From the NCBI GenBank assembly GCA_009761415.1, contig QUOL01000001.1, forward strand, positions 1,178,001-1,242,000: DNA of 64,000 bases, in the 5' to 3' direction. Positions 23,879 to 36,038 of the stretch are shown in pieces (within the stretch, counting starts at the first letter, position 1; every line of letters starts with the position of its first letter). The stretch is from Sarcomyxa edulis (taxonomy: Eukaryota > Basidiomycota > Agaricomycetes > Agaricales > Mycenaceae). A program made the translations under genes and the position numbers. Under the pieces are notes generated by a model, which made no database searches, was not told the origin of the DNA, and saw nothing but the letters and a program-made list of their open reading frames with translations.

Positions 23879-26520
23879 ATGGCCGTGTTCACTGCTTCGA
23901 CTGCCTTACCACACATCCCAGATAACCTCAGTATCCCCCAATTTTTTCTGGATATATATCCACACTCGGAGAGGCCCCAGCTCTCTTCCCCGCTGCCTTG
24001 GTTGATCGAGGACTCGACTGGTCGAGAAATATCACACGAGAATGTGGGTTATGATCGACAGAATGTCTATCTAAACGCCTGGAAACTGATAGCTTCAACT
24101 GTCTATTTTTCTGACCGTCTTATTTTTAGCTTCGAACCCGCACTGATTGTCTTGCAAAAGCTCTGAAATTCAGATGGAATATCGGTACGTCCCCTCCAAT
24201 GGTGATGATAAGTAAATACTAACAAGGATATTCCAGAGGAGGACGACGTTGGTGAGACTTCCACCGGTCGATTGTCTGAAATCATGCTCATGCTTGACTC
24301 TGAGGCAGCTTGCATCTTTAGTCCAAACCATGTAGACTACCCTGTTGCCATGTGGGCTATGATGAGGTTGGGAGGCATCGTCACGTAAGCCAGAATCTTC
24401 GACGCCTAAATTATACAAGCTTACTCTCTTCGCAAAGACCCGCAAATGCAAATTATTCACCAAACGAGCTCGCTCACCAACTTGAGACGGCCAAAGTGTC
24501 TCTGATATTTGCTCATCCTGCCTTCCTGAACACCGTGCTCTCGGCCGTTACGACAATTGGACTCTCTCCAGTACGAATAGTCTTATTTGACTTGCCCAAT
24601 ATGCCGCCTAGCGTCCTTCACCCGAGTCTGAGCAGTCTTATCGACGCCGAATCACCAAGTGGCTCTCCTTTTGTTGATAGAACGCTTGAAACTGGCGAAG
24701 CCAAAAAGAAGATCGCTTTCCTGAGCTTTTCCAGCGGAACCACCGGAAAACCGAAGGTGAGCACGAGATTCATGTTTGCCAGTACCGAATCCTCAAGATT
24801 TTGCGTCCTTTTCTAGGCCGTGGCGATTTCTCATTATGCGGTTATAGCTAATGTCCTCCAGATGGCTGCTCACCACAATGTCAACGGATCTTCCTGGGTC
24901 GATGGACCGTTCAAGCCAGGCGATATAGTGACTGCAGGTAACATTTTGGGTATTCGCGCCATTGAACGACTTGACTGACTCGGTCTCTAGTTTTGCCATT
25001 CTTCCGTAAGTCCTGTGAGTCTTTGAAGCGACATTTGGGTGACAGCGATCGACAGATATATATGGATTGGTTGTCAATGTAAGCCATTCAATGGCACCCA
25101 TTCTGACCACCATTTGATACTTTGCAGTTACATTTCATGATCTTTAGCGCGGTGAGAAAATCGTCTTGCGCTGCATCAACGTGCTGGCTGATCTTTGGCT
25201 GCTCTTCGGTCAGGTTCCAATAGTGGTGATACCCAGTTTCAAATTTGTGGAATTCCTAGCTTCCATTGTCCGTCATCGAATCTCCCACTTGTTCCTCGTG
25301 CCTCCTCAGATTGTACTACTCTGCAAGGTAGGTTATCACTATGCTCGGTATCGCTTCTTTGATCTTAACTTTCCACAGCATCCAGCTGCTCGAGGTTTTG
25401 ATCTGAGCCATGTCAAATTCATCCTGTGTGGAGCAGCGCCGCTCTCGGCTGAACTCGTCCGTCAACTCATTGTACTATATCCGAAATGTAGAATCGGTCA
25501 AGGATATGGTCAGTCTACTAATCTTCCAAATGACACATAGTCCGTAATGTTTATCGAATTTCCAGGCATGACTGAAACTTGTGCTTCTGTGTCGATGGTA
25601 CCACCCACACAAAAACTTGGTACGATCGGCAGCGCTGGACGACTTATTCCAGGTGGGTTTGGTGTCCACGAGTCTATCTCATTCTTTGTTGATCATCTTG
25701 AATTGTCTATAGGTACGGTGGCAAAAGTAATTCGAGCGGATGGATCTCTAGCTGGACCCGGTCAGGCAAGGATTTATTCTCCATCTTTTTTAGTCGACAC
25801 TTCCTTACCTGAACGTCTAGGCGGGAGAACTCGTCGTGACAGGCCCTTCCATGGCGTTGGGATATCTTAATAATACAGAAGCGTGAGCCTTTCGAGTCAC
25901 TCGAGATTTAGTTGTCCCTCATCACAATGCCTGAACTCAGAAATAAGGAGACATTCGTTGATGGGTAAGCTAAGTCCTCTCTTCAAATTGCCGCAACGCT
26001 CACGCGATGGTTTTCAAGTTGGGTGCGAACGGGAGATGAAGTGGTGTTTGCGGAAAACGGAGACATATTCATCGTGGACCGTCTGAAGGAGATCTTGAAA
26101 GTACGGGGCTTTCAGGTATCCCCAGCTGAGCTCGAGGGCCATTTATTGGATCATCCGGACGTGCAGGACGCCTGTGTTGTCAGCCTCCTAGATGATTATA
26201 GTGGAGAAATTCCCCGCGCGTATGTCGTTCTATCGGTGGACGCGGCCAAACGAGTCGAAAGAAATCCAGAAGAGGCGTCTAAGATTGCTGTAGGTCTCAT
26301 GAAGGTATTTACTTGTTTCTCATTGCTAGTCGCAACGTTTAATGATCTCTTCTAGTATGTTCAAGCCACGAAAGTTCAGTATAAATGGCTTGCTGGTGGG
26401 GTAGAATTCATAGACGTGATCCCCAAAAGTCCAAGTGGAAAGATACTTCGGCGTGTATTGCAAGACACGGCTAGGAAGACAAAGGCTAGTGGAGGAATCC
26501 CTGCTCAAGCCAAATTGTGA
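23879..26520 (+). CDS. Peroxisomal acyl-CoA ligase of the 4-coumarate/phenylacetate-CoA ligase type, copy 2
   Basis: Paralog of the ligase at 19356: the same PDNLSIPQF opening, the same order of exons and the same C-terminal AKL peroxisomal signal. Key blocks are FLSFSSGTTGKPK (AMP binding), ISHLFLVPPQIVLLCK, VKFILCGAAPLSAEL, GQGYG and MTETCAS, RTGDEVVFAENGDIFIVDRL, KVRGFQVSPAELEGHLLDHP and the catalytic Lys in SPSGKILRRVL. About ten short introns; those near 24755-24815 and 25328-25379 are typical. The two copies diverge most in linker segments and at the C-terminus (AQAKL against KVKAKL). They share intron positions, so they come from an older gene duplication, not retrotransposition. The two may prefer different acids. 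Confidence 0.88.
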
Positions 26521-26659
26521 TCGTTTTCCCACTTACGTGGAGCACAAGTAAGAGAACAATTATTAGATTGGATTTGTACATAGTTGGGTATCGGATACAA
26601 GAGAGCAGTAGATTGATGTACATGAACATCGAGAGACGACATAGAGATATGAGCAATAC

Positions 26660-27782
26660 TCATCCGATTTCTTCAGCCCATCGTAGGACGTCCTCGATTC
26701 CGACAGAACTAGTGTAAGCTATTGGTGGGCTCGGTGTCGATGTAGAAATAATGCCCTGCATCGCGTCTGAGTTATCATACTATTTTTACAGTTAGAGTAG
26801 GTCTCATTATCAACAAGGCTGAACGTTACCATGCGATGATTCATTTCATTTGACTTCTCCTGGGGGTCAACACTACTGGCCGCAGTGTGAGCTGATGAAC
26901 GCAATCCCGCAAGTGTAGCCTCTAGTGAATCACATTTGCTGCATAAGAAAACCATTGAGCAAAAGACTTGGGTATAAATCATATATACAGAAAACGCACG
27001 CATGAATCGCTCTAGTCTCTTCTCTTCGTAGATCGACTTGTCGTTGCATCATGAGTTCTAGATTACCTCTCGCCTGATTTATCAGGAAAATGAGAAAACA
27101 CAAGGCAACAGAAGAGCATTTGGGATAACTGACCTGTACCGGTCGAAGGTCATTTGCAGCAGCCATGATATTCTGGCCCAGTATAGTTATCCATTCAACA
27201 TGTCGTTGCCAATCTGGTGGCCCCGTCGATGATGGAGTTGGTGGAGGTGCAAGTAAGGCAGTTGTTAGGGCTGAATATGTCACGAGCAGGGAACGCAGGA
27301 CGGAGATGAGTGCTGGTCGGCGATCTAACACACAGCAGCATTTTAAGCAGCAGTAATCATACAATTAGCTGTTAGAGCAACATACCGACAGTAGGATCCG
27401 AAGGGTATAGCTGATTTCCACCTAGTTCTGCCAATGAAGGAATTTTTTCCTTGACCTAATCCGACAGCATGTTTAACGATCGGTGAGAGGAAGTTTCAGA
27501 AGAAGGGCGTACAAACCACCTGTCGCCAAAAACGTCGTAGTATCCTTCAGGCTCTTCAAGTATCCAATCTACGCGTGGTTTTTCGAGTTGAGTTAATGGC
27601 CAGTCAGGTACGTCAAACTGATCTGCGAGGAGTTCTTGTTGGGTTGCATCTGGAGGCGCGTCAGGGTCTTGGGAACGTTCTTTGAGGAGAGCTAGGAGTC
27701 TGAGGTTGTGGGTAGTGTAATTGGTGTAATGCGAAGGGGGAGAAGGGAATGGATTCCGTAGTTCAGCCTCTTCTTCTTCCAT
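26660..27782 (-). CDS. MED7: Mediator complex subunit 7
   Basis: Middle-module subunit of Mediator, which links transcription factors to RNA polymerase II in the nucleus. Conserved family blocks appear in order: NPFPSPPSHYTNYTTHNLRLL near the N-terminus, GYYDVFGDRWF, then after an intron IPSLAELGGNQLYPSDPTV, DRRPALISVLRSLLVTYSAL, RHVEWITILGQNIMAAANDLRPVQ and ARGNLELMMQRQVDLRREETR, then KCDSLEATLAGLR, a coiled-coil region that in yeast pairs with Med21. The start is the ATG at 27782, because the conserved block begins a few residues later; the longer open frame upstream starts in a non-family stretch. The last intron, from GTAACG to GATGCAG, shifts to a final exon ending RWAEEIG at 26660. Reading through it would give an unrelated tail; the splice is inferred. 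Confidence 0.9.
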
Positions 27783-28028
27783 CTGGCGAAATGAGACTCG
27801 GATTGTGTATGATCGAGGGAAAGAGCGGCACGTGGAAGACGCGAACTTCAATCTTGTACTTTCAGTCACCACTCGGACCCGGTCTTGCTCGAACATGCAT
27901 ATTGTTACAAGTACATACATGGCGATACTAATACCAGTTGCGAGTACACGTACATACGTATAATACAATTGTTTGGGCTGAAAATGACGCGTGGATATTG
28001 GAGGTAAGTATGTTCTTGGTATGTTCAG

Positions 28029-29657
28029 TCATTCACACTGCCAGTGAACCCTAAGCGGTGACTCCGGGCTCGGAATCGACTGAGGAAATCTGATATAGCC
28101 TGGAAAGGTTGAGAGGAAAATATCACTTGGAGGAACTAGCCAGAAGATATATCTACGCACGAGTGTCCAACACGTGAATAGTATTCTCATCTTGTGGTGA
28201 GCATCGACCGCCGAGAACATATATCTTGGGACCTATGGCTGCCATCCCATGTCCAGAACGGCGATTGGGAGGAGTAACGCCCATGTTATCAAAGATGTAC
28301 CACCTCTGTTCTGATGATTCAAGAAATGCGGCGTGAGTGACTGATCCTGAGATGTCGGAACTGAAGCTATGGCACTGCACTGACCTGAAATATTGAGAGC
28401 AGCAAGATCGCCATCCTCACCACGTCCACCGAATATATACATAACATCACCTACGACAGCGGCAGCATGTCCATCTCTTGGCTGTGGAAGAATTCCAGAA
28501 CATTTCGACAGTTCAAACCATCTTCTCGTTCGTAAGTTGAACGACCATGTATCGTTGAAACGAACACGGCCGTTGGTACCACCGAATCTGTAATGTACAA
28601 CGGATGAATATGTCAACAATCGGAGTTGGGCGTCGATATAACGGTCACGGACATGATCATAAAATCTCCAAACTGTACGCAAGAATGACCACTTCGATGT
28701 GGCGGTCTATCCGACCCAAGTGGCTCATATAATGTCCATTGTGGATTCATGCTAGCTACATAGTAGAATCTTGATCAGTCAATAGCAATCGATATCCATT
28801 GAATCGTAGTGGCTCACGTGAAGCTAGATCGAAAGCCCATAAATCATTCATGTATATCCCATCAAACTGTCCACCGAAAATGAACGCTTTACTGCCGATC
28901 ATGGAAACGGTATGCCCAAACCTGCCTACAGGGCACGGTCCGTACGTTGATAGACGTGTCCAATCACAAGTTACTGGGGAGATAATCAGCATCATCATCT
29001 TCTGGATACATGACAATGACTTCACTTGCCAATGTTGAGACAATATAGATCCTGATCGAGGATATTCTCGATATTCTCGGGTATGCCACTGTAGCGTCTC
29101 CTTCTCCTGCCGCTTTGCAAGGCTGGTCTGGTATCGCCACCCCATACGAAAAGCACCGCGCCGAAAAGAGCACTCGCGCTTCCGCTTCTTGGTGTCGGGA
29201 TATCTCCAGTGGTCTCTACTAGGGCTGTCGTACAATGCCGGCCAGTGAACATGTACAGATCGTTTGTCGGAAACCCATTCACGTATCCACCGAAGAACAA
29301 GAGGTCCCCTTTCCCAACTGGTGTCGCTGCTAAAGCATGCCCGGAACGAGGAAAAGGGGACGGAGAGCGCCACCCGGCCACCCAAGATTCGGCAGGTCTG
29401 GGTAAGAGCAATGGCGGCAGTAAGAGTAAACTTTTGGCTGACCACGGGTATCTGCGTCTTTGGACATCGACACTAGTACGGGTACTGACAGGTGTCAGAT
29501 TTGGACTCGAAACTAGTTCCCAGGAGGTGATACTTTGGGAGTGAGAGTCGGATGTCGTGCTACTGGTACTGCTCGACTCGCGTCTGCGACGTGTAACTGG
29601 CGTCTTTGCGGCTCCTCCAAGTATTGACGCCTTTCTTTGGATCCAGAGAGTGCCCAT
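28029..29657 (-). CDS. Kelch-repeat protein, short paralog without coiled-coil tail
   Basis: A kelch beta-propeller protein. Successive kelch blades are visible: [95 protein letters not shown] and GHGMAAIGPKIYVLGGRCS. The blade order, the YPWSAKSLLLLPPLLLPRP opening and the IHVLDT ending match the larger gene at 30999 on the other strand. There the protein continues with a long coiled coil; here the reading frame stops shortly after the sixth blade (YIRFPQSIPSPESPLRVHWQCE). About six short introns. In the Tea1/Kel1 family the propeller binds polarity or cell-end partners; losing the tail should change its assembly. Start is the first ATG. Confidence 0.8.
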
Positions 29658-29960
29658 GAGTGTCGGAGTACACTGGGTAAAGCAGTGGAGAGCACCATTG
29701 GCAATGGTGACTTTTCGGGTTCGTTACATGCGAGTAATCACTGAAACACTGATGTTCCGCGAAGAAAGCATGTAACAGCAGCTAGTTCAGACTAGTCTCG
29801 AGTACTGTGCTGGTGGTGTGGGGTTATACACATAGCATCTGATGTTGACATACACATAGCCCAAGGAAATATCTGTTGCTGATCACTGCAGCTGATCGAT
29901 GTTGAAGGGGAGAGACGCGTTCGGTCGCCGCGTCTTGGAGCAACTCAACAAGTGACCACC

Positions 29961-30382
29961 ATGGCCATGTCGGGCCCTTCTCTTCCTTCTGTTCTGCCTT
30001 CGTACCCAGCTCTCCAAGACAGTAAGAGTAGAAATATTCTTTCGAACTGATCGCATTTGAACATACTATACAAACATCACAGCTTCCACAACTCCGGAAC
30101 AGCTCCAAGCTGGTCTTGAGAATTCCAAAGTTACGTCTCCATCAGAGTAAGCTAGATGCTCAAGTTGTTTCAGAACATCGTGATTCACTACCGTATAGGA
30201 CGCCGATATTTATATGTGGGTTCCAAGGTAAGTAGTCAGCTTGCATTGGAGGTCTTTGACCTGTGCTAACTGCTGCTTCAGACTGCTATAGACTATTCCC
30301 TTCTCGGGATAGAGTCATGCTCCATAGGAAGCGGGATCATAGTTCTGACGACCAAGAAGATATCATTACCTGGAACGAATGA
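29961..30382 (+). CDS. Small single C2H2 zinc-finger protein
   Basis: Spliced from four exons (29961-30021, 30083-30146, 30199-30227, 30282-30382) to 84 residues. The C-terminal half reads ICGFQDCYRLFPSRDRVMLHRKRDH, a C2H2 finger with spacing C-x4-C-x12-H-x4-H, followed by an acidic end QEDIITWNE. The N-terminus is Ser/Pro-rich. One finger is usually too little for sequence-specific DNA binding alone, so it may act in protein or RNA binding. All three introns begin GTAAG and end AG, with consistent phases, which supports the model. It lies between two divergent kelch genes. I do not recognise a named family. Confidence 0.65.
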
Positions 30383-30998
30383 ATACATGATAGAAACTGG
30401 CTAGAATGTTCGTATGATCGACCCGCGGACTCTTACAACAAGCATCGCATTCGCGAGATAAGCCACACGTCGCGAGACGTCGCGCAGGTCGGTGCTGGCG
30501 GGTGCTAATTCGACGATTTCGCCAGGCCGCAGTGGCATCGCGTCGCGACGGTGATCGGTTGTATAATTGACTGATTTCTGTACCTCTTGTGTGATGGGCC
30601 CGATGATGATGATGATGGGGGATTGACAATGACTGCTTTCAAGTTGCTCTGTGAGATAGAAAGTGAGGGTATATACATGAGTCAGCCTATCCTTGACGGC
30701 GTTGTGCCTTTGTTCGGAGAGAAATGGTTGAAAAATTTGCAAAAAGGAATCAAAGGTGCAGGACAACAGGTGCAACTTGGGCCTAGAGGGTGCTATCATC
30801 CGTTGAGGTCTCCCACTCTGGTACAACGCAACCTGTTCTGTTCTTGATCTACCAGGCAGGCCTGCTCTAATTCACCATTTAGTTCCCTATTTCTCTCCAA
30901 AAACTCTCCCAAAGGCCCCCTTCCTACATTCCACCCCAATACTACCCACTTAACAGCCGACAGCCATACCGTCCCTCCTAGGAAACAGAACTAGAAGA
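30383..30998. other. Intergenic region; weak minus-strand open frame
   Basis: This is 616 bp between the C2H2 gene and the large kelch gene. A minus-strand open frame (about 30826-30401) contains MPLRPGEIVELAPASTDLRD, which looks protein-like. It ends at 30401 without family motifs, and the upstream half is low-complexity with five consecutive Ile codons. I could not build a convincing gene. The 150 bp before 30999 are pyrimidine-rich and likely the promoter of the kelch gene. Confidence 0.35.
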
Positions 30999-33900
30999 AT
31001 GTCATTCTTCTCCAGGAAGAAGCAGCAAGCTCCTGCTCCTGCTCAACCCGCAAATGTCACCGTGGCTAATACCCCCAGTCAAGCTCTCGCCCAGCTATCT
31101 AATACTGCCAACAACATGGCACCCCAACAGCAGCAGCAGCAGCAGCCTGGTAGTTTGCGAGATAATAACCCTCTCGATCCGTGAGTTGTCATCTCATCTA
31201 CCCAGCGCTCTACACTAATCCACAAACAGACCACCAGGAAGTCTGAATAGTAATACTGGGTTGGTGCCAGTCGCCCCACAGCAACCACGACCTCAAAATC
31301 GAGGCACTAGCCCTAATCAATCACAATCAACGCAGGGTCCTCCAACACAAAATTCTACCGCACCACGACCTGCATACCCATGGTCTGCTCGACGTCTCCT
31401 GCTCCCACCACCTGTAGTCATCAATAAACCGGGGGTCGTACCACCAACATCTCCCTCTCCATGTCCATTCCCTCGATATGGTCATGCCCTCCCCGCAACT
31501 TCCACTCCAAATGGAGATCTATACCTTTTCGGAGGACTGGTCAGAGAGACAGCACGCAACGATCTGTACCTATTTTCTACTCGCGACTTGTCAGCAACAT
31601 TGATACAGAGTGCTGGTGACATCCCATCACCTCGGGTGGGCCATGCAAGTGCACTAGTCAGCAACGTATTGATTGTCTGGGGAGGAGACACCAAGACGGA
31701 TACCAAATCAAAACCAGCGGAAAAGGAGGACGATGCTTTGTATTTGCTAAATCTCGGTACGTATCTCTTTCCTCAATTTACGCTGTCAGATGCTGATCAA
31801 GGTTCTGGACTCATAGTCTCGCGCGAGTGGACAAAGGTCGCAGTTCATGGGCCCGCACCTGCCGGGCGATATGGGCATTCCGTAACGATGTCTGGCTCTA
31901 AATTTATCGTCTTTGGAGGTCAGGTAGATGGAGAGTTCATGAACGATTTATGGGCTTTTGATCTCAACTCACGTAAGTGTTGGTCATCCCGCTCTGTATC
32001 CATTTAATCTATATCTCCTCATAGTGAGATCGACCGCAATGTGGGAACTCTACGAACCTACGACTTCGGATAGGCCAGCGCAGAGGACAGGCCATGTTTG
32101 TGTAGCGTTCGAAGATCAGATTCTAATGTAAGTCGCTTTTCCTTTTAATCGAAGGAGGATTATTTTTGACTTGGGAACCTCACAGCTTTGGGGGGACCGA
32201 TGGCCAATACCATTATAACGACACCTGGTCATTTGATCTGAAGACTCGGGCGTGGACGGAGCTGGTATGTATAGGATTCATACCATCTGCCAGAGAAGGC
32301 CATGCCGCAGCTCTCGTCGACGATGTCATGTATATCTTTGGTGGACGAGGAATCGATGGGAAAGACCTTGGTGATCTCGCTGCGTTCAAGATAGCCAGTC
32401 AGTCCACTTGGTCTCATCTTTCTTGTCTCTTGCCTCTGATCCAAACCTCGTAGATAAACGATGGTACATGTTCCAGAATATGGGTCCTTCACCAAGCGGT
32501 CGTTCAGGCCATGCTATGGCTTCGATGGGTACCAGAGTATTTGTTCTTGGTGGCGAGTCGTTCACGCCGTCCAAGACGGATGACCCTAGCATCATTCATG
32601 TCCTAGATACCAGTACGTATCAAGGTTGTTTTTCTCTCTTCGATGACCTTATATAGTGACTTCCCGGCTTCAGAGCATATAAAATACCCAGATTCAAATC
32701 GGGCTCCGCAACCAGCGAACGGTGCACCAGGCTCTCGACGGTCTGTAGCCCAGCAACCTCCACAGCAGCAGCAGCCTTCGGGTTCCCCAATGTCGAGTTC
32801 GGTGATCAATGGCGTTCGGTCTATGTCGCCTAATGCTCAGCAAAGTCCTGATCCAGAAGAGATCCGTCGCGCCATCTCGCCGCCCAATGGAAAATCCTCG
32901 AAACTTCCGAACGGTATCGTGCAGCAGGGCTTTAGTGCTAAAGACAAGGGTAAAGCTCCGATGAGACCAAAGAGAGAAGACGAGGAGACACGCGGAATTG
33001 AGGAGAGCATGGATAGGGCAGCATCCCCGGAACAAGCCCAGGCACCCGTTACAACACGAGCCAAGAGTCCTACTCAAGTGAATGCTGTAGGCCGAGCGGC
33101 CTCACCTGTCAACGCTCCGGTGGAGGGTCAACAACCAAGTATTGCCGGTGTAGCGATGGGTTTGAATGGTCTTGCAGCTCGCAGTGCATCACCCTCCACA
33201 ACTATCGATCGTACCAAGCCTCCAGCAGATGCCTTCTATAATCCTGACGCACCTACCACTAATGGATTCATTCGTTCTCATTCAAGGAATGGTTCGGTAG
33301 GAAATATGTCTACGGATGTAATCCGAGATCTGAAGGCCAAAGAAGCAGAACTAGAGGCGATGAAGAAGAGAGAGGTCTGGATGAAGGAGGCTTTGCTGAA
33401 AGCAACGAGGTCAGGCTTCGTATATCCCGATCGAGACTCTAGTGAGGTAGAGGCATTGGGTCTGAATGGGGGAGCTGAGGAGTCGAGCGACGAGAGAGTA
33501 GTGGAAATGGTTCTGAAATTTAAGCAGTTCAGGGCTCAAATCCAGGTGCGTACTTACGTCTAGCTATGTCACGGAAAAGCATGTTCATACTCCAACAGAC
33601 TGCCATGGTCGAGCAAGCAAAGCATACTTCTGAGCGCGTGGCTGATGCTGAACAGGTAAAAGCTAGTGCCATCCAGGAGGCAGCTCATTACCGTGCTAAG
33701 CTTGCTGCATTCGAGAGTTCTGACGAGTCTGAAGTCCTACGATTGGAACGGGAACGTATTGCCAACCTGGAACGAAATGTCTCATCCCTTATGAGCGAGC
33801 GCTGGAATCAGGACCGGAAGATAAACGAACTCAATGATTCCCTTTCCCTTCAGACGACATTATGCGAGCAGGCTGAGACTCGTGCACAGGACGCCACCAA

Positions 33901-35846
33901 ACGTGCCGATATGGTTGATGAATCCCACGAGCGAACATTGCTGCGTTATGGAGATCTTCAAGAACGCCATGATGCTTTAGAGATGCAGTTGCGAGATCAC
34001 ACCGAGAGACTGTTATCTCAGACATCTTTACTTGAGCAGAGAGAAGCGGAAGAGTCGAACCTGACCGCTCAAGTTGAAGAGCTTACCCGTTCTCGCGATC
34101 AGCACGTCCGTGCCCTCGAGCAGGCTCGGAACGCCCTCCAAGCTGCTTCGTCCCGAGCTGATGAAGTCGAAGCACAACATCAACGTGCCCGAGAGCAAAT
34201 CGTCGCGCTGGAGACAGATGTTGCTGACCTTCGCGCCGAAGTGGAGTCGCGGACTGCTGAAGCAGACTCTGCTCGAGCACGACTTACCGATGTAGAAAAC
34301 TCCTGGGCTAAATCTCGTGAAGAGGCCGATGCCTTCAGAGCCCTCACCACTGGCAGTCTCGGCGAATTGCTCGATTCCCATCGTGATCTCAAGACAGATG
34401 AGGATCGCTTGGCACGCGGTCATGCTGAGAAAGTGCAAGCACTGGAGGCAGAGACGGCGTCGTTGCGAAAGATGCTCAAAGACGCAGCTCAGCGCGTCGA
34501 GGATACTCAGAATCAAGTCGTTCAGGAGCGGCGCCGTGTTCGAGAGAACGAGACTGAACAGACCTTCCTTCGCTCCCAGATCGTAGGCTTCCGAGCTCAA
34601 CTTTCGAAAGCAGCTGCTGATACCGGCCGATTACACAAAGACCTAGCTGAGCGAGAGTCTGACCTCCAAGAAAAGACCAAGCAAGCCACAGAAGCCAATG
34701 TCCGACTACGCATGTTGCACGAATACCTCTCGGAGAATGGTATCGGAATTGACGAAGATGATATCCGACCAAAAGCCAATGGTACCACTTCTCCTGTGGC
34801 AATCACCGAGCTCGAGCACCAGCTTGCTGAACGCACTCGTCTGCACGAGAATGCTGAGCGTGAACTCGCTCAGGTCCTGCGAAGGAAGCGAGACGCAGAA
34901 GCCCAAGTCAATCTGCTTTCTACTCAACTTGATCGTGAACGATCGATTCGCAGTCCTGGTGCTGCTGATGAGGAAGCCGAGGCTCGAGCTAACGAAGCGG
35001 AGGCCAAGCTCGAAGAAGCAGAACGGAATTTCAAATCTCGTATGCAGCAAATGGAGGAAGACTATCAGCTTGCAGTGCATTATGTGAAGTAAGTAATAGC
35101 ATGGATTCATCGTTCTATCCATATTGACTATCCGATTTCCCAGGGGAACGGAAAAGATGATGCGTAGAATGCGAGACGAACTCACTAAACAAAAAGCGTC
35201 GAACAATTCTCTCCAAGGAGAACTCGATGCTGTCCGATCAGGGAGGTCGCCGTCAGAGGGCTCCAGAATTCGCGCAAACGGTCGCGGTACTCCCTCCTCC
35301 GAGGATGGTCACGAGTTATTGCGAGGCCAACTCGTGGAATCGCAACGACAAGTTCAGCGTGCCAACACAGAGAACAAGGATTTGCGGTCACGTGTTGATT
35401 CCTTGGAAAAAGAGCTCGAACAACTCCGAGACACCCTTGTTGCATCCCAGCGGGAATTGGACGATCGTCTTGGCCAAATCGAAGAACTCTCTCATGACGT
35501 TGAGAAGCTACAAGCTTCTCTAGTTATCGCTCGCGGGGGTCATGATGAAACGGTCTTGGAGAAGCTGAGCAACGAAAACGCCACTCTCAGACGGGAAAAT
35601 GAGCAACTCTCTCATAAAATTGGCCTGCTTCTTGAAGTGGAACCCTCCTTTGGAGGTAGACCGCTGTCCGGAAGACGAGCCAGCGCGTCGAGTTCCGAGA
35701 ATGCACTTGCATTCGAACACCTTTCCAGTGAATTGGATGATTGGCAGCGACAGCTCGCCAGCTCAATGAGCAACCGACGGCCGTTGAGTGACTTCGATTC
35801 CGAACCCATCGCCTCAGGTCATGAGCGTGCTAGATCACGTTCATAA
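30999..35846 (+). CDS. Tea1/Kel1-like kelch-repeat and coiled-coil protein
   Basis: Resembles the fungal cell-end markers Tea1 (fission yeast) and Kel1 (budding yeast), which mark growth sites and steer polarity via microtubule plus ends. A disordered N-terminus with a Gln run (QQQQQQQ) precedes six kelch blades: [89 protein letters not shown] and [19 protein letters not shown] long Ser/Pro-rich linker follows. From about 33340 the protein is almost continuous heptad coiled coil, rich in Glu, Arg, Leu and Ala, to about 35640. About eight short introns, mostly in the kelch half; the two in the coil are near 33546-33598 and 35091-35143. Estimated length about 1,450 residues. A shorter inverted paralog lies at 28029-29657. 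Confidence 0.85.
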
Positions 35847-36038
35847 CACTCTTTTGCTTTCTATTTACTTTTTGTTCATTTTTTTTCGTTGCTTATACCC
35901 TTCTTATCAAGTATCCCACTCACCACACTCGCTTGGATTTCGTAATCTATTCCCAGTTTTCCGCGCTCTGTTATTATCGTCGTCTTACTATATATTCCCT
36001 CATGGGCAGCTCTGCTGCTGTATTAACTGATGAACCAA

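Noticed and set aside
30587..30847. 86-residue plus-strand open frame
   Set aside because: Poly-Asp from a GAT run and no recognisable motif; more likely non-coding.
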